Source: Russula earlei
Lineage: Eukaryota > Basidiomycota > Agaricomycetes > Russulales > Russulaceae
Direction: 5' to 3'
DNA: 64,000 nucleotides
Assembly (NCBI GenBank): GCA_025769875.1
Contig: JAGFNK010000160.1
Location: 41,992 to 105,991 of the forward strand
Within the stretch, counting starts at the first letter, position 1. Every line of letters starts with the position of its first letter. Under the pieces are notes generated by a model, which worked only from the letters and a program-made list of their open reading frames with translations, ran no database searches and had not been told where the DNA came from. The position numbers and the translations under genes were made by a program. This document shows, one piece after another, positions 17,489 to 25,625 of this stretch.

Positions 17489-20011
17489 ATGCTAAAAAGA
17501 GCGATTGTTTGTATAATAAGTAGCCTCTCTTTTTATTGCGCGCAAGCACAAGCCGATATACAGGTATTGAATACCCCATCAACAGGTGCTTTTCCATTGG
17601 TAACCACAAAAGGCGCCACTACCTTGTATGTAGAGGCAAAAGAAGCCACCGTAGTACATATTGCTGCCGACGCTTTTGCAAAAGATGTACAGCTGGTTAC
17701 AGGTGTATTGCCAAAAACGACAAGCTCAATAGCCACTGCGCAGGGAGTCATGCCGGTAATGATCGGCACCATTGGCCAGGCTGCATGGATAGAGCAACTG
17801 ACTCTTAATCAGCGGGCCGCTGTTGACAGTATCAAAGGCAAATGGGAAGCGTTCATGATCGCCACTGTCAAACAGCCTGCACCGGGTATTAAACAGGCAT
17901 TGTGTATAATAGGCAGTAATGAAAGAGCCACAGCCTTTGGCGTATTTGAACTAAGCCGGCTGATAGGCGTACATCCCTTTTACTGGTGGGCAGATATACA
18001 ACCCGAACATCAAAATGCCTTGTATATAGCGCCTTGTAATAAAGTATACGGTTCGCCATCCGTTAAATACCGCGGTATCTTTTTAAATGATGAAGATTGG
18101 GGCCTGCACCCCTGGGCGGCTGCTAAAATGGACACAGCCGTTAAAGACATTGGCCCCCATACTTACCAGCATATCTTCGAATTACTCTTGCGTTTAAAAG
18201 CTAACTATCTATGGCCTGCCATGCACCCCTGTACCAAAGCCTTCTATTATTACAAGGAAGATGGTAAGCTGGCCGCTGATTACGATATCATTATCGGTAC
18301 CAGCCACTGCGAACCCATGATGCGCAACAATGTATTTGAATGGGCGGACAACTATCAAAACGAATACGGGCATAAACCCGGTGAATGGCGTTATGACCTG
18401 AATAAAGACCAGATCTACCAATATTGGGAAGATCGCATAAAGCAGGTAAAAGACTATCCTACCGTGGTAACCGTAGGCATGCGTGGTATTCATGATGGCA
18501 GCATGCCCGGGCCAAAGGACATGCCCGGTAAAGTACAGTTACTCGGCCAGGTGATCAAAGACCAGCGCGACATACTAACAAAATATGAAGGAAAGCCTGC
18601 TAATGAAGTGCCACAGATCTTCTGCCCCTATAAAGAAGTGTTGAATGTATACAATGCCGGCCTTCAGTTACCCGATGATATTACCATTGTATGGAGTGAT
18701 GATAACCACGGGTATATCCGCCAGTTACCAGATGGCAAAGAACAGCAACGCAGTGGTGGGAGTGGTATTTATTATCATTTATCGTATTGGGGAAGGCCAC
18801 AGGATTTCCTTTGGCTCTCCACTGTATCGCCATCGCTCATCAGTTATGAAATGAGCAAAGCGTATGCATACCAGGCAGGGCGCTTATGGGTGTTTAATGT
18901 AGGCGATCTCAAACCCGCCGAAGAAGAGATCCAGTTCTCTATGGATCTTGCCTGGAATGTACAGCAATGGCAACCGGCGAATGCATATAGCTATACCCAA
19001 CATTGGGCAGTAGAGATATTTGGTAAAGCCCTGGCAGAACCCATTGCAGCGGTCAAAAACAAATACTACGAGCTGGCAGCCAGCGGCAAGCCCGAACATA
19101 TTGGTAAGATCAGTTATACCGATGCAGAAGCCATGCAGCGGGTAAAGGAATACGATGCCATTGCCGCAGAGGCAGAAACCATATTGCAACGCGTTCCGGT
19201 AAGGCTGAAAGAAGCTTATTATGAACTGGTTCTCTACCCGGTAAAAGGCGCCGCCCTCATGAATAAAAAAGTATTCTTTGCCAGGAAGAGCATTGAGCTC
19301 GCACAACAGGGCAAAGAAGCTGCCCTGGGGTATGCGTCAAAAGCCAAAGAAGCATTTGAGGGCATTGAGTTTATGACCGATTTCTATAACAAACAGATCG
19401 GCCATGGCAAATGGGACGGTATCATGAGCAGCCACCCCCGCGACCAGGAGATCTTTAAAATGCCGGTTATTGCCACAGAGGCAATGGTGCAGCAATACAA
19501 AGACAGTGCACGATCTGCACAAGGGTTGCAGGAATCGCTGGTATTATCCCTGTCAGCAGCGGACTATACTTCCAAAACCAACACCCCGAATGCCCGCCTC
19601 GAAACAATAGAGGGTTTGGGTGTAGGAGGGAAGGGCCTCACAATAATGCCCCTAAATGCCGCTCCTGTGCCCGATAACGATATTTTACACGCCCCGGCAA
19701 TACAATACAAGCTTCCATTGGCAACGGGCAATTATAAGCTTCGTATACAATGCCTGCCTACACACGATTTGTATAAAGATGCGCTGGTAAAATATGCGGT
19801 AGCGGTAAACGGAAATGCACCACAATGGGTTAGTGTAGAAATACCGGCGGACACTGCTCCCTGGGATAAGAATGTATTGAACGGATATGTTCAAAAGGAG
19901 ATATCCTTTACCGTAAACAGCAATGAAACCCTGGTCAATCTTTACCTCCCCACACCCGGGGTAGTGGTCAACAGGCTCGAGGTAATAAGGGCAGCTAAAA
20001 CGATTGATTGA
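17489..20011 (+). CDS. GH115 xylan alpha-1,2-glucuronidase
   Basis: 840 residues, signal peptide ending FYCAQAQ. The protein has the GH115 layout: an N-terminal GH67-like beta domain (~25-170), then the catalytic barrel opening with KYRGIFLNDEDWGLHPWA and continuing with LKANYLWPAMHP, FYYYKEDGKLAADYDIIIGTSHCEPM, VVTVGMRGIHDG and TIVWSDDNHGYIRQLP, followed by helical and C-terminal beta domains. Family members remove (methyl)glucuronic acid from internal or terminal xylose residues, which fits the neighbouring GH10 xylanase. The 3' end overlaps the convergent HTH gene by 17 bp. Confidence 0.94.
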   Translation: MLKRAIVCIISSLSFYCAQAQADIQVLNTPSTGAFPLVTTKGATTLYVEAKEATVVHIAADAFAKDVQLVTGVLPKTTSSIATAQGVMPVMIGTIGQAAWIEQLTLNQRAAVDSIKGKWEAFMIATVKQPAPGIKQALCIIGSNERATAFGVFELSRLIGVHPFYWWADIQPEHQNALYIAPCNKVYGSPSVKYRGIFLNDEDWGLHPWAAAKMDTAVKDIGPHTYQHIFELLLRLKANYLWPAMHPCTKAFYYYKEDGKLAADYDIIIGTSHCEPMMRNNVFEWADNYQNEYGHKPGEWRYDLNKDQIYQYWEDRIKQVKDYPTVVTVGMRGIHDGSMPGPKDMPGKVQLLGQVIKDQRDILTKYEGKPANEVPQIFCPYKEVLNVYNAGLQLPDDITIVWSDDNHGYIRQLPDGKEQQRSGGSGIYYHLSYWGRPQDFLWLSTVSPSLISYEMSKAYAYQAGRLWVFNVGDLKPAEEEIQFSMDLAWNVQQWQPANAYSYTQHWAVEIFGKALAEPIAAVKNKYYELAASGKPEHIGKISYTDAEAMQRVKEYDAIAAEAETILQRVPVRLKEAYYELVLYPVKGAALMNKKVFFARKSIELAQQGKEAALGYASKAKEAFEGIEFMTDFYNKQIGHGKWDGIMSSHPRDQEIFKMPVIATEAMVQQYKDSARSAQGLQESLVLSLSAADYTSKTNTPNARLETIEGLGVGGKGLTIMPLNAAPVPDNDILHAPAIQYKLPLATGNYKLRIQCLPTHDLYKDALVKYAVAVNGNAPQWVSVEIPADTAPWDKNVLNGYVQKEISFTVNSNETLVNLYLPTPGVVVNRLEVIRAAKTID

Positions 20012-20357
20012 TCTTTTCTTCCAGTAGCTTCTGGTATTTCTCCAATAATGCGTAGTATTTGTTACGCCAAAGATCGCTTTGGCGAATAGCTTCTTCCAGG
20101 TTCTCAGGCAGGTCGTTTAGTTCCGGGCTCTCCTCCGCCAGCTTCCATGCAATCTCAGGAAAGTCCTCGCTAAAATCATGTCTTAATACACGGCCATAGT
20201 CCTGTAATATCTGTGCCGGCAGTTCCGGGTTAGCAATATGGATGTATACGCTACCCCTGCTATAACCCGCTTTTTTAGCAATTGTTGTCTTACTCATGTT
20301 ACTCTGCAGTATCACATCCCGTAAAACTTCACCCCTATGTTTGTTTTTCTTGCTCAT
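19995..20357 (-). CDS. Small HTH (XRE-like) DNA-binding protein next to structured RNA copy 1
   Basis: 120 residues from ATG 20357 (MSKKNKHRGEVLRDVILQ); an upstream in-frame start at 20426 is hydrophobic and unlikely. The helix-turn-helix is SKTTIAKKAGYSRGSVYIHIANP, followed by ILQDYGRVLRHDFSEDFPEI. The C-terminus is a charged helix (DLWRNKYYALLEKYQKLLEEKI), probably a coiled coil for dimerisation. It is divergently oriented from structured RNA copy 1, whose promoter box is ~130 bp away, and ends inside the GH115 stop region. A second HTH gene sits in the same relation to RNA copy 2. Confidence 0.8.
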   Translation of the reverse strand: MSKKNKHRGEVLRDVILQSNMSKTTIAKKAGYSRGSVYIHIANPELPAQILQDYGRVLRHDFSEDFPEIAWKLAEESPELNDLPENLEEAIRQSDLWRNKYYALLEKYQKLLEEKINQSF

Positions 20358-20483
20358 TTTCAATGCAGTAAAGAAATAAACAGTTTTGCGTAAAATAAAG
20401 CACAAAAAATATTTTATATTGTTCAATACTTGTCATAATATTGTGTTATCATGTTAATTATGTTACTATGATATAATATTTTT

Positions 20484-20491
20484 TAATTTTG
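20484..20491 (+). promoter_or_regulatory. TAnnTTTG -7 box of structured RNA copy 1
   Basis: TAATTTTG fits the Bacteroidota -7 consensus TAnnTTTG, with start expected near 20497. The equivalent box lies at the same position relative to RNA copy 2 (60581-60588), followed in both by GCGA and CTTCATAAA. No clear -33 TTG is seen at the usual distance. Confidence 0.6.
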
Positions 20492-20496
20492 CGACT

Positions 20497-20879
20497 TCTT
20501 CATAAACTAATTTGAAGCAATTCGCTTTGAGTCTTGTCTGGTAAAACTGGCAGTTTAAACGACACAAGATGATAAGTAGAATAGGCTCACGCTCTTGGGC
20601 GTGGGCTCTCTTATCTGTGTCACGGCATGCCAGTGCCTGCTAGACGGGTAAGTTGAGTTCACGCTCTCTTTTTTAAAGAGTTTCGTTCTCCCCCCACTTA
20701 CCGCAGGCTCATCTACCAATTTGATTGGATGTTAAATCATTGCATCTGAAATTATGTTCGGGAAGAGCCAACATATGGACAATCTTATTAACAGCCCTTA
20801 TACAGGCTGTTATAACTGTAACGGTATTTTACCGCCAACCCCCACCGCCCTTTGGCCAAAGCCGGGGGCGGCTTTTTTT
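20497..20879 (+). ncRNA. Structured RNA, copy 1 (about 385 nt, pseudoknotted; class not recognised)
   Basis: No ORF fills this gap. Helices seen, 5' strand/3' strand: 20514-20518/20524-20528; TGAG 20528-20531/CTCA 20708-20711 (outer); TCTT 20532-20535/AAGA 20566-20569, extendable to 6 bp; GACAC 20561-20565/GTGTC 20617-20621; GATAAG 20571-20576/CTTATC 20610-20615; GCTCACGC 20585-20592/GCGTGGGC 20599-20606; GGCA 20624-20627/TGCC 20634-20637; GGTAAGT 20647-20653/ACTTACC 20696-20702; CTCTTT 20666-20671/AAAGAG 20675-20680. The hairpin loop TGCCAG (20628-20633) is fully complementary to CTGGCA (20547-20552), a loop-loop pseudoknot. A hairpin at 20790-20811 and a terminator at 20845-20879 follow. 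All core helices are kept in copy 2 with compensatory changes. It could be a trans-acting RNA or the leader of the ECF gene at 20906. Confidence 0.85.
20845..20879 (+). terminator. Rho-independent terminator of structured RNA copy 1
   Basis: CCGCCC (20845-20850) pairs with GGGCGG (20866-20871), and seven T run from 20873. It ends 26 nt before the ECF sigma start, so it may work as an attenuator for that gene. Confidence 0.8.
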
Positions 20880-20905
20880 CTCAACCTGCTAAACCAAACC
20901 TCGTT

Positions 20906-21529
20906 ATGGAGCAATCTACTGCCAGCGCTCAGCCTGTTGCATGGGATAACCCGCTTTACCTGCTGCAACAATTTCAACAGGGAAATAACCGCGCCTTTTA
21001 CCTGTTGTTCAAAGCACACTACACCTCGTTGGGGCATTTTGCCACTTACCTGATCAATAACCAGGAAGACGCGGAAGACATTGTATCGCAAGCCTTTTTA
21101 AAGCTCTGGCAGCAATGCCGCACATTTACATCGATCGACAGCATCAAACCCTTTCTGATAGTAGTGGTTCGCAATGCCTGCTTCGATTACTTAAAGCACC
21201 ATAAGGTAAAGGAAAAAGCACAGCGTGAACTCATCTTTACCGCCACGCACACGGAAGAAGATATACAAGCCCGGTTAATGAAAGCCGAGGTATTGCAAAG
21301 GGCTGTACGGGAAATAGACAGGTTACCTGTAAGGATGAGACAGGTGTTTAAAATGGCCTATGGAAAAGATGGGCTCGACAATGCAACCATAGCCGCCAAA
21401 CTAAAGATCTCAGAAAGTACTGTTCGTGTGCAAAAAGCCAAAGCCTTACACCTCATCAAACAAGCCCTGCAACGCAGCGAATTCCTCGTTCTCCTCTCTG
21501 TACTGGTAACCGGTAGTTATTTCAACTAA
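20906..21529 (+). CDS. Orphan ECF-type RNA polymerase sigma factor
   Basis: 207 residues from ATG 20906 (MEQSTASAQPVAWDNPLY); an in-frame start at 20852 lies inside the terminator hairpin of the upstream RNA and is rejected. Region 2 (LGHFATYLINNQEDAEDIVSQAFLKLWQQ) and region 4 (RLPVRMRQVFKMAY, NATIAAKLKISESTVRVQKAKALHLIK) are intact, and a hydrophobic end (FLVLLSVLVTGSYF) is present. No FecR or other anti-sigma gene adjoins it. Its start lies 26 nt after the T-run of the structured RNA, so it could be controlled by read-through of that terminator. Confidence 0.9.
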   Translation: MEQSTASAQPVAWDNPLYLLQQFQQGNNRAFYLLFKAHYTSLGHFATYLINNQEDAEDIVSQAFLKLWQQCRTFTSIDSIKPFLIVVVRNACFDYLKHHKVKEKAQRELIFTATHTEEDIQARLMKAEVLQRAVREIDRLPVRMRQVFKMAYGKDGLDNATIAAKLKISESTVRVQKAKALHLIKQALQRSEFLVLLSVLVTGSYFN

Positions 21530-21600
21530 AAATAAGATACGAACGGTAAACAAAACAACAGGATGCTCGTTTTTGTCAATGGATCTATTCATAAAATGCA

Positions 21601-21641
21601 AAAAAAGAAGCGTCGTCTGCAAACGGTGCTTCTCTTTTTTT
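21601..21641 (+). terminator. Terminator hairpin after the ECF sigma gene
   Basis: An A-rich arm ending in GAAGC (21607-21611) pairs with GCTTC (21628-21632), with a T-run at 21635-21641. The A and T tracts flank the stem on both sides, so it may work in both directions. ATCTGCG words follow at 21660-21705. Confidence 0.65.
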
Positions 21642-21708
21642 ATGGCTATATCTATAAAAAATCTGCGAAAATCTGCGTGTATTCCATCTGCGTCCATCTG
21701 CGGGAACC

Positions 21709-22500
21709 CTACCCGAATATCCCGTTCAATACACCCGCCAGCCTCACGCCACCTTTTAAAAGGCGTTCATTTAATTCGGCAATATGTTTAAAATTGTACG
21801 AATAGCTTAACTTCTGGTAAGGTTGCTTAATCTCCCTATACAATTCCCGGCTTACCTGGTACGATTCATAGAACCACTGGCTCATGGGCTGTTGCTGCCA
21901 CTCACTGCGTTGTGCGGGAGTAGTGAAGTTAATGGCCTTTGTATATTCGGTATAGCTCAATTGCTGGTAATCGATCAACTGGTCATCCCATACCCTGTGC
22001 AGGTTCGAGGAATCCCTAAACCACATCACGCTGATTTTGTTACCACCCAGGTCCCCGGTATGGCCTACATGCATCGGCTGGTGTATATCCCCAATAATAT
22101 GGATTACCAGGCGCAGATAGAGTAATTGCTTATCCTTAGGCAGTTGTTTGTTCTTCAGTTCCTTTATCAAAAAAGTGAGTTTGGTATAGGCATCTGCAAT
22201 CGTGTCTGTTTTAAAATAATCCTGCAGCTGTTCATAGCTAAGCCCGTCCTCCAGGTCCGCATAGTGCCAGGGGCTCAGGTAATTATAAGTGGGGTCCGAT
22301 TTTATAAAATCGGGCCAGTTACTAGCCATAGCCATGCTCTCATTACCCAGTATTTGTTTGATAGCCAGCCGGGCTTTGGGTGTTAAATAACTATCAGCTA
22401 CCTCACCTACAATGCGGTGCCCGAGCATACCCCAGGCAAATGAATGGAGAGGCAGGTAAAATAATACTGCAATAAAGAATAGCTTTTTAATAGAGGCCAT
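21709..22500 (-). CDS. Exported S1/P1-type zinc nuclease
   Basis: 263 residues from ATG 22500 (MASIKKLFFIAVLFYLPLHSFAWGMLGHRIVG). Mature S1/P1 nucleases begin at a Trp that binds zinc, and the leader cleavage SFA-WG fits that. The metal ligands expected for the family are visible: W-G-x-x-GH at the N-terminus, SPWHYADLED, LVIHIIGDIHQPMHVGHTGDLGGN and NLHRVWDDQLID. It would degrade single-stranded DNA/RNA in the periplasm or outside the cell. It is a single gene, with its promoter probably in the 170 bp shared with the kinase gene. Confidence 0.92.
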   Translation of the reverse strand: MASIKKLFFIAVLFYLPLHSFAWGMLGHRIVGEVADSYLTPKARLAIKQILGNESMAMASNWPDFIKSDPTYNYLSPWHYADLEDGLSYEQLQDYFKTDTIADAYTKLTFLIKELKNKQLPKDKQLLYLRLVIHIIGDIHQPMHVGHTGDLGGNKISVMWFRDSSNLHRVWDDQLIDYQQLSYTEYTKAINFTTPAQRSEWQQQPMSQWFYESYQVSRELYREIKQPYQKLSYSYNFKHIAELNERLLKGGVRLAGVLNGIFG

Positions 22501-22670
22501 GGTATGATGGTTTAGGTAACGAAGTAAATATTTATCCGGACAATGACCCAATATTTATTCCCTGTTGGTCTCCCGGTTTTAGCAATAGCTATTTTGAGTT
22601 ATAAAATATTTGTATATCTTTATAGGGTCTCCTTGTAAAATATTTCTATTTTACTGTTTAATTACTCCTT

Positions 22671-23897
22671 ATGCCTGATATGACCCCCCCGCTTGCCCAG
22701 GCGGAAGATAAATTAACGATTATTCTTAAATATGCGCCCCTGGGGCTGGCTGAAATTGATGAAAGCGGTAAGATCGTCCTGCTTAATATAGTAGGTGAGA
22801 TTCTCCTGGCTCCTGTTATTGCACAACATCACCTGCAACAGGATAATATATATCCTATCCTGGAATTTATTGCACCCTCGATACCCGGAAGGATCAAAGC
22901 CTTTTCGAATGATGCAGGAGTGATCGTTACGAATGAATTGCACAGCTATAAGCCAGCTTCCGGCGAAGTAAAGTACTTTAATTTTATAGTGAGTAAGGTA
23001 TTTCCCGGCTGTATCATGATAAGCTTTGATGATATTACAGAGAAACACCTGAAAGAACAGGCCGTGATCAAAGCTGAACTGGATAAAGCCATTGAACAAG
23101 GCAAGTTTGAAATAGCCTCCGGCATATTACATGATATCGGCAATGCTGTTGTTGGATTCGGATCATATCTTACCCGTATTAAGCGGCTGCTGGAACAGAG
23201 TGAGCTGGACAACCTGGAGCAGCTCGTCACTTATTTTAAGACACAGCAAAATGTATTTGCTGCTGCAATAGGGGCAGACAAAACCACCGCCATAATAGAT
23301 ATGCTTAACGGCATTACCCGTACACAGACAGACAGCAGGGACGAAATAAAAAAATCCATTACAGAGCAACTCAATATCATCTCTCATATCCAGGACATCC
23401 TGAATATTCAAAGACAATATATAACAGGGCAGGAAGTACAGGAAAGAAGCGCTGTTAACCTTCGCACGTTAATTAATGATTGTATGGCTATGTTGTTTGC
23501 TTCATTTGATAAAAGGGATATCGCAGTTACCCTTGATATTCCTGCTCAGCCGGTGATGGTGAAAGGAGATCGTACCAAACTGATGCAGCTGATATTAAAC
23601 CTGCTTAAAAACAGCCTGGAAGCCATACCGCTTACCGTGGATGAAAAGAGTATCTATATACGGGTGTATCAACAACCTGGTGAGACAACGATACTGGAAA
23701 TAAAGGATAGCGGGCATGGATTTGATGCATCTACCGCTGCAAGATTATTTGAACGTGGCTTTACCACTAAAGCCACAGGTTCTGGTGTGGGATTGTATAA
23801 CTGCCAGTCTATTGTAGAAAGTCATGGGGGAAGTATGCGTATTACAAGCGAAGGCCCTGACAAAGGGGCGCTGGTGGAGGTATATTTTCCAGGTTAA
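22671..23897 (+). CDS. PAS-type sensor histidine kinase
   Basis: 408 residues without a membrane segment, hence cytoplasmic. A PAS-like domain (~15-125: LKYAPLGLAEIDESGKIVLLN ... ISFDDITEKHLKEQ) is followed by a dimerisation helix with the phospho-acceptor His in ASGILHDIGNAVVG and a HATPase_c domain: N box LILNLLKNSLEAI, G1 EIKDSGHGFD, G2 TTKATGSGVGLYNCQSIVESHGG. The phospho-acceptor is followed by Asp-Ile-Gly-Asn rather than the usual Glu/Asp-x-Arg/Asn-Thr-Pro. It lies 33 bp upstream of a receiver-kinase hybrid, probably in the same operon. Confidence 0.9.
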   Translation: MPDMTPPLAQAEDKLTIILKYAPLGLAEIDESGKIVLLNIVGEILLAPVIAQHHLQQDNIYPILEFIAPSIPGRIKAFSNDAGVIVTNELHSYKPASGEVKYFNFIVSKVFPGCIMISFDDITEKHLKEQAVIKAELDKAIEQGKFEIASGILHDIGNAVVGFGSYLTRIKRLLEQSELDNLEQLVTYFKTQQNVFAAAIGADKTTAIIDMLNGITRTQTDSRDEIKKSITEQLNIISHIQDILNIQRQYITGQEVQERSAVNLRTLINDCMAMLFASFDKRDIAVTLDIPAQPVMVKGDRTKLMQLILNLLKNSLEAIPLTVDEKSIYIRVYQQPGETTILEIKDSGHGFDASTAARLFERGFTTKATGSGVGLYNCQSIVESHGGSMRITSEGPDKGALVEVYFPG

Positions 23898-23930
23898 TAT
23901 TTATAACATTAAATCATTTGTATTATACCT

Positions 23931-25508
23931 ATGAAAGAGTCTTTTAATACTAACGTCCTGGTGATTGACGACGAGGAAATGGTAAGGGACAATATAGCAG
24001 AAATTCTCACTCCTCCGCAACGGCATCCACAACTGGATAGTATGAACAAGGCGGCCAGCATTTTATTTGATAAACCTGAACCGGTCTTAAGTTCTAAGTC
24101 AAGTAATATTCCCCTTTTTACAGTGGATAAAGCCGCCAACGGGCCTGAAGGATTGGAAATGGTAAAAACTGCTATTGCGAATAACCAACCTTATGCAGTT
24201 ATCTTCCTGGATATGCGTATGCCGGGATGGGACGGGCTTGAAACAGCAACGCGCATCAGGCAATATGATAATAAAGCCGAGATCATTTTTGTAACAGCTT
24301 ATAGCGACAGATCGATCGATGAGATTGTAGCTAAGGCTGGCCGCAATGTAGGGTATCATTGCAAACCTTATGCAACAGAAGAGATCGTACAGATTGCCAC
24401 CAAAGCTGTTACTGATTATAACAGGTTGCGTAACCTGGAGAAGCTGATAGAAGTGATCTCTTCTATAAGCCTGGAAGAGCAGCAGCTCCATCCACTGCTT
24501 CGAAATATACTGGAACAACTGGCAGATTATATAGAAACTGACATGGCCTTACTGGGTAAGCTGCATGAGGATTATAGCTATGAAAAGATATTTTCTATCG
24601 GCGCTTTTGAAGAAAAAGTTAATGTGGATGAGCTGATTTGCCGGATAAAGGCAGTAGGGATGCCTACCGGTAATGAAGTGGTGCAAATCGGGGAGATCGT
24701 ATTAGCGAAGCTGGATGATTATACCATTTTTGTGGTATTGAAAATGCATGAGATGCTGAAAACAGAAAAGCTATACCTGTTGAAGCTCTTTGTGCAGAAT
24801 GCTGTAAAAGCCATTCGCAATGCACAATTGCACGAATGGTTGTTTCAGAAAGAAAAATTGGCTGCTGTAGGCAAAGCTGTGGCTATGGTAATGCATGATC
24901 TGCGCCCTCCTATCATGTATATCAAAGTAGTAACTGACCTGATGCGTAAGGAAAATATACAAAGCCAATGGCTGGATGTACTGGATCAATGCGGGGAACA
25001 GGCTACTGAGATCTTTGAGGATTTCCTGGACTTTATTAAAGACACAGCGGTAGAAAAACATCCTGTTAATCTTCAGCAGGTTATTGAAGAGGGTATTAAA
25101 CTGGCGCTGGAACGTAATGGGATCAGTAAAATAGTTATCAGGAAAAATATGCTTGTTAACCTGGTAGTGCAAGGTGAGGAAAGCAAATTGAAAAGAGTAA
25201 TTATGAACCTGGTGAATAATGCCATAGAAGCGCTGGAAGATCATAAAGTAATAGATCCGTCTATTGATATTACTACCGCTGTAGAGGAATCAGGTAAAAC
25301 AACAACAGTTATAATTCGTGATAATGGCCCTGGTATACCGGTTAGTATTTTTAAAACACTCTTCGAACCTTTTGTAACGGAGCAAAAGAATAAAGGTACC
25401 GGTCTGGGGCTTGCCATTGTTAAACAGTATGTAATGGCACATGGGGGCAACATTGAAGTAGAAAATAATAATGGTGCTGTTTTTACCATCCGGTTACCAA
25501 ATGGGTAG
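23931..25508 (+). CDS. Receiver-first hybrid histidine kinase
   Basis: 525 residues. An N-terminal receiver domain (VLVIDDEEMVRDNIAEIL, phospho-Asp in FLDMRMPGWDG, VTAYSD, Lys in HCKPYATEE) contains an insert of about 30 residues after its first helix. A middle GAF-like region follows (~165-300; LEKLIEVISSISLEEQQLHPLLRN). The kinase core has His in AMVMHDLRPPIMYI, N box RVIMNLVNNAIEAL, G1 IRDNGPGIP and G2 NKGTGLGLAIVKQYVMAHGG. With the receiver at the N-terminus it could be phosphorylated by the upstream kinase and itself act as a kinase. No DNA-binding output domain is encoded beside it. Confidence 0.9.
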   Translation: MKESFNTNVLVIDDEEMVRDNIAEILTPPQRHPQLDSMNKAASILFDKPEPVLSSKSSNIPLFTVDKAANGPEGLEMVKTAIANNQPYAVIFLDMRMPGWDGLETATRIRQYDNKAEIIFVTAYSDRSIDEIVAKAGRNVGYHCKPYATEEIVQIATKAVTDYNRLRNLEKLIEVISSISLEEQQLHPLLRNILEQLADYIETDMALLGKLHEDYSYEKIFSIGAFEEKVNVDELICRIKAVGMPTGNEVVQIGEIVLAKLDDYTIFVVLKMHEMLKTEKLYLLKLFVQNAVKAIRNAQLHEWLFQKEKLAAVGKAVAMVMHDLRPPIMYIKVVTDLMRKENIQSQWLDVLDQCGEQATEIFEDFLDFIKDTAVEKHPVNLQQVIEEGIKLALERNGISKIVIRKNMLVNLVVQGEESKLKRVIMNLVNNAIEALEDHKVIDPSIDITTAVEESGKTTTVIIRDNGPGIPVSIFKTLFEPFVTEQKNKGTGLGLAIVKQYVMAHGGNIEVENNNGAVFTIRLPNG

Positions 25509-25625
25509 TTTCGGTTTATTGTTGCTGCAGCACTGGCAGGTCTTTATTAAGATTACATATTTTTCATACGATAATTGTAATAATATTGCTCTCTCTAATT
25601 GCCTCATTGCTAATCTGCCGGTTGT

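Noticed and set aside
20497..20879. tmRNA, RNase P RNA, SRP RNA or 6S RNA
   Set aside because: None of the hallmark sequences or folds (tRNA-like ends, P4 core, SRP loop, long rod) is visible, and each of these is normally single copy.
20754..21053. A 99-codon plus-strand frame across the end of RNA copy 1
   Set aside because: It runs through the RNA terminator into the ECF gene in another frame and shows no protein-like conservation in copy 2.
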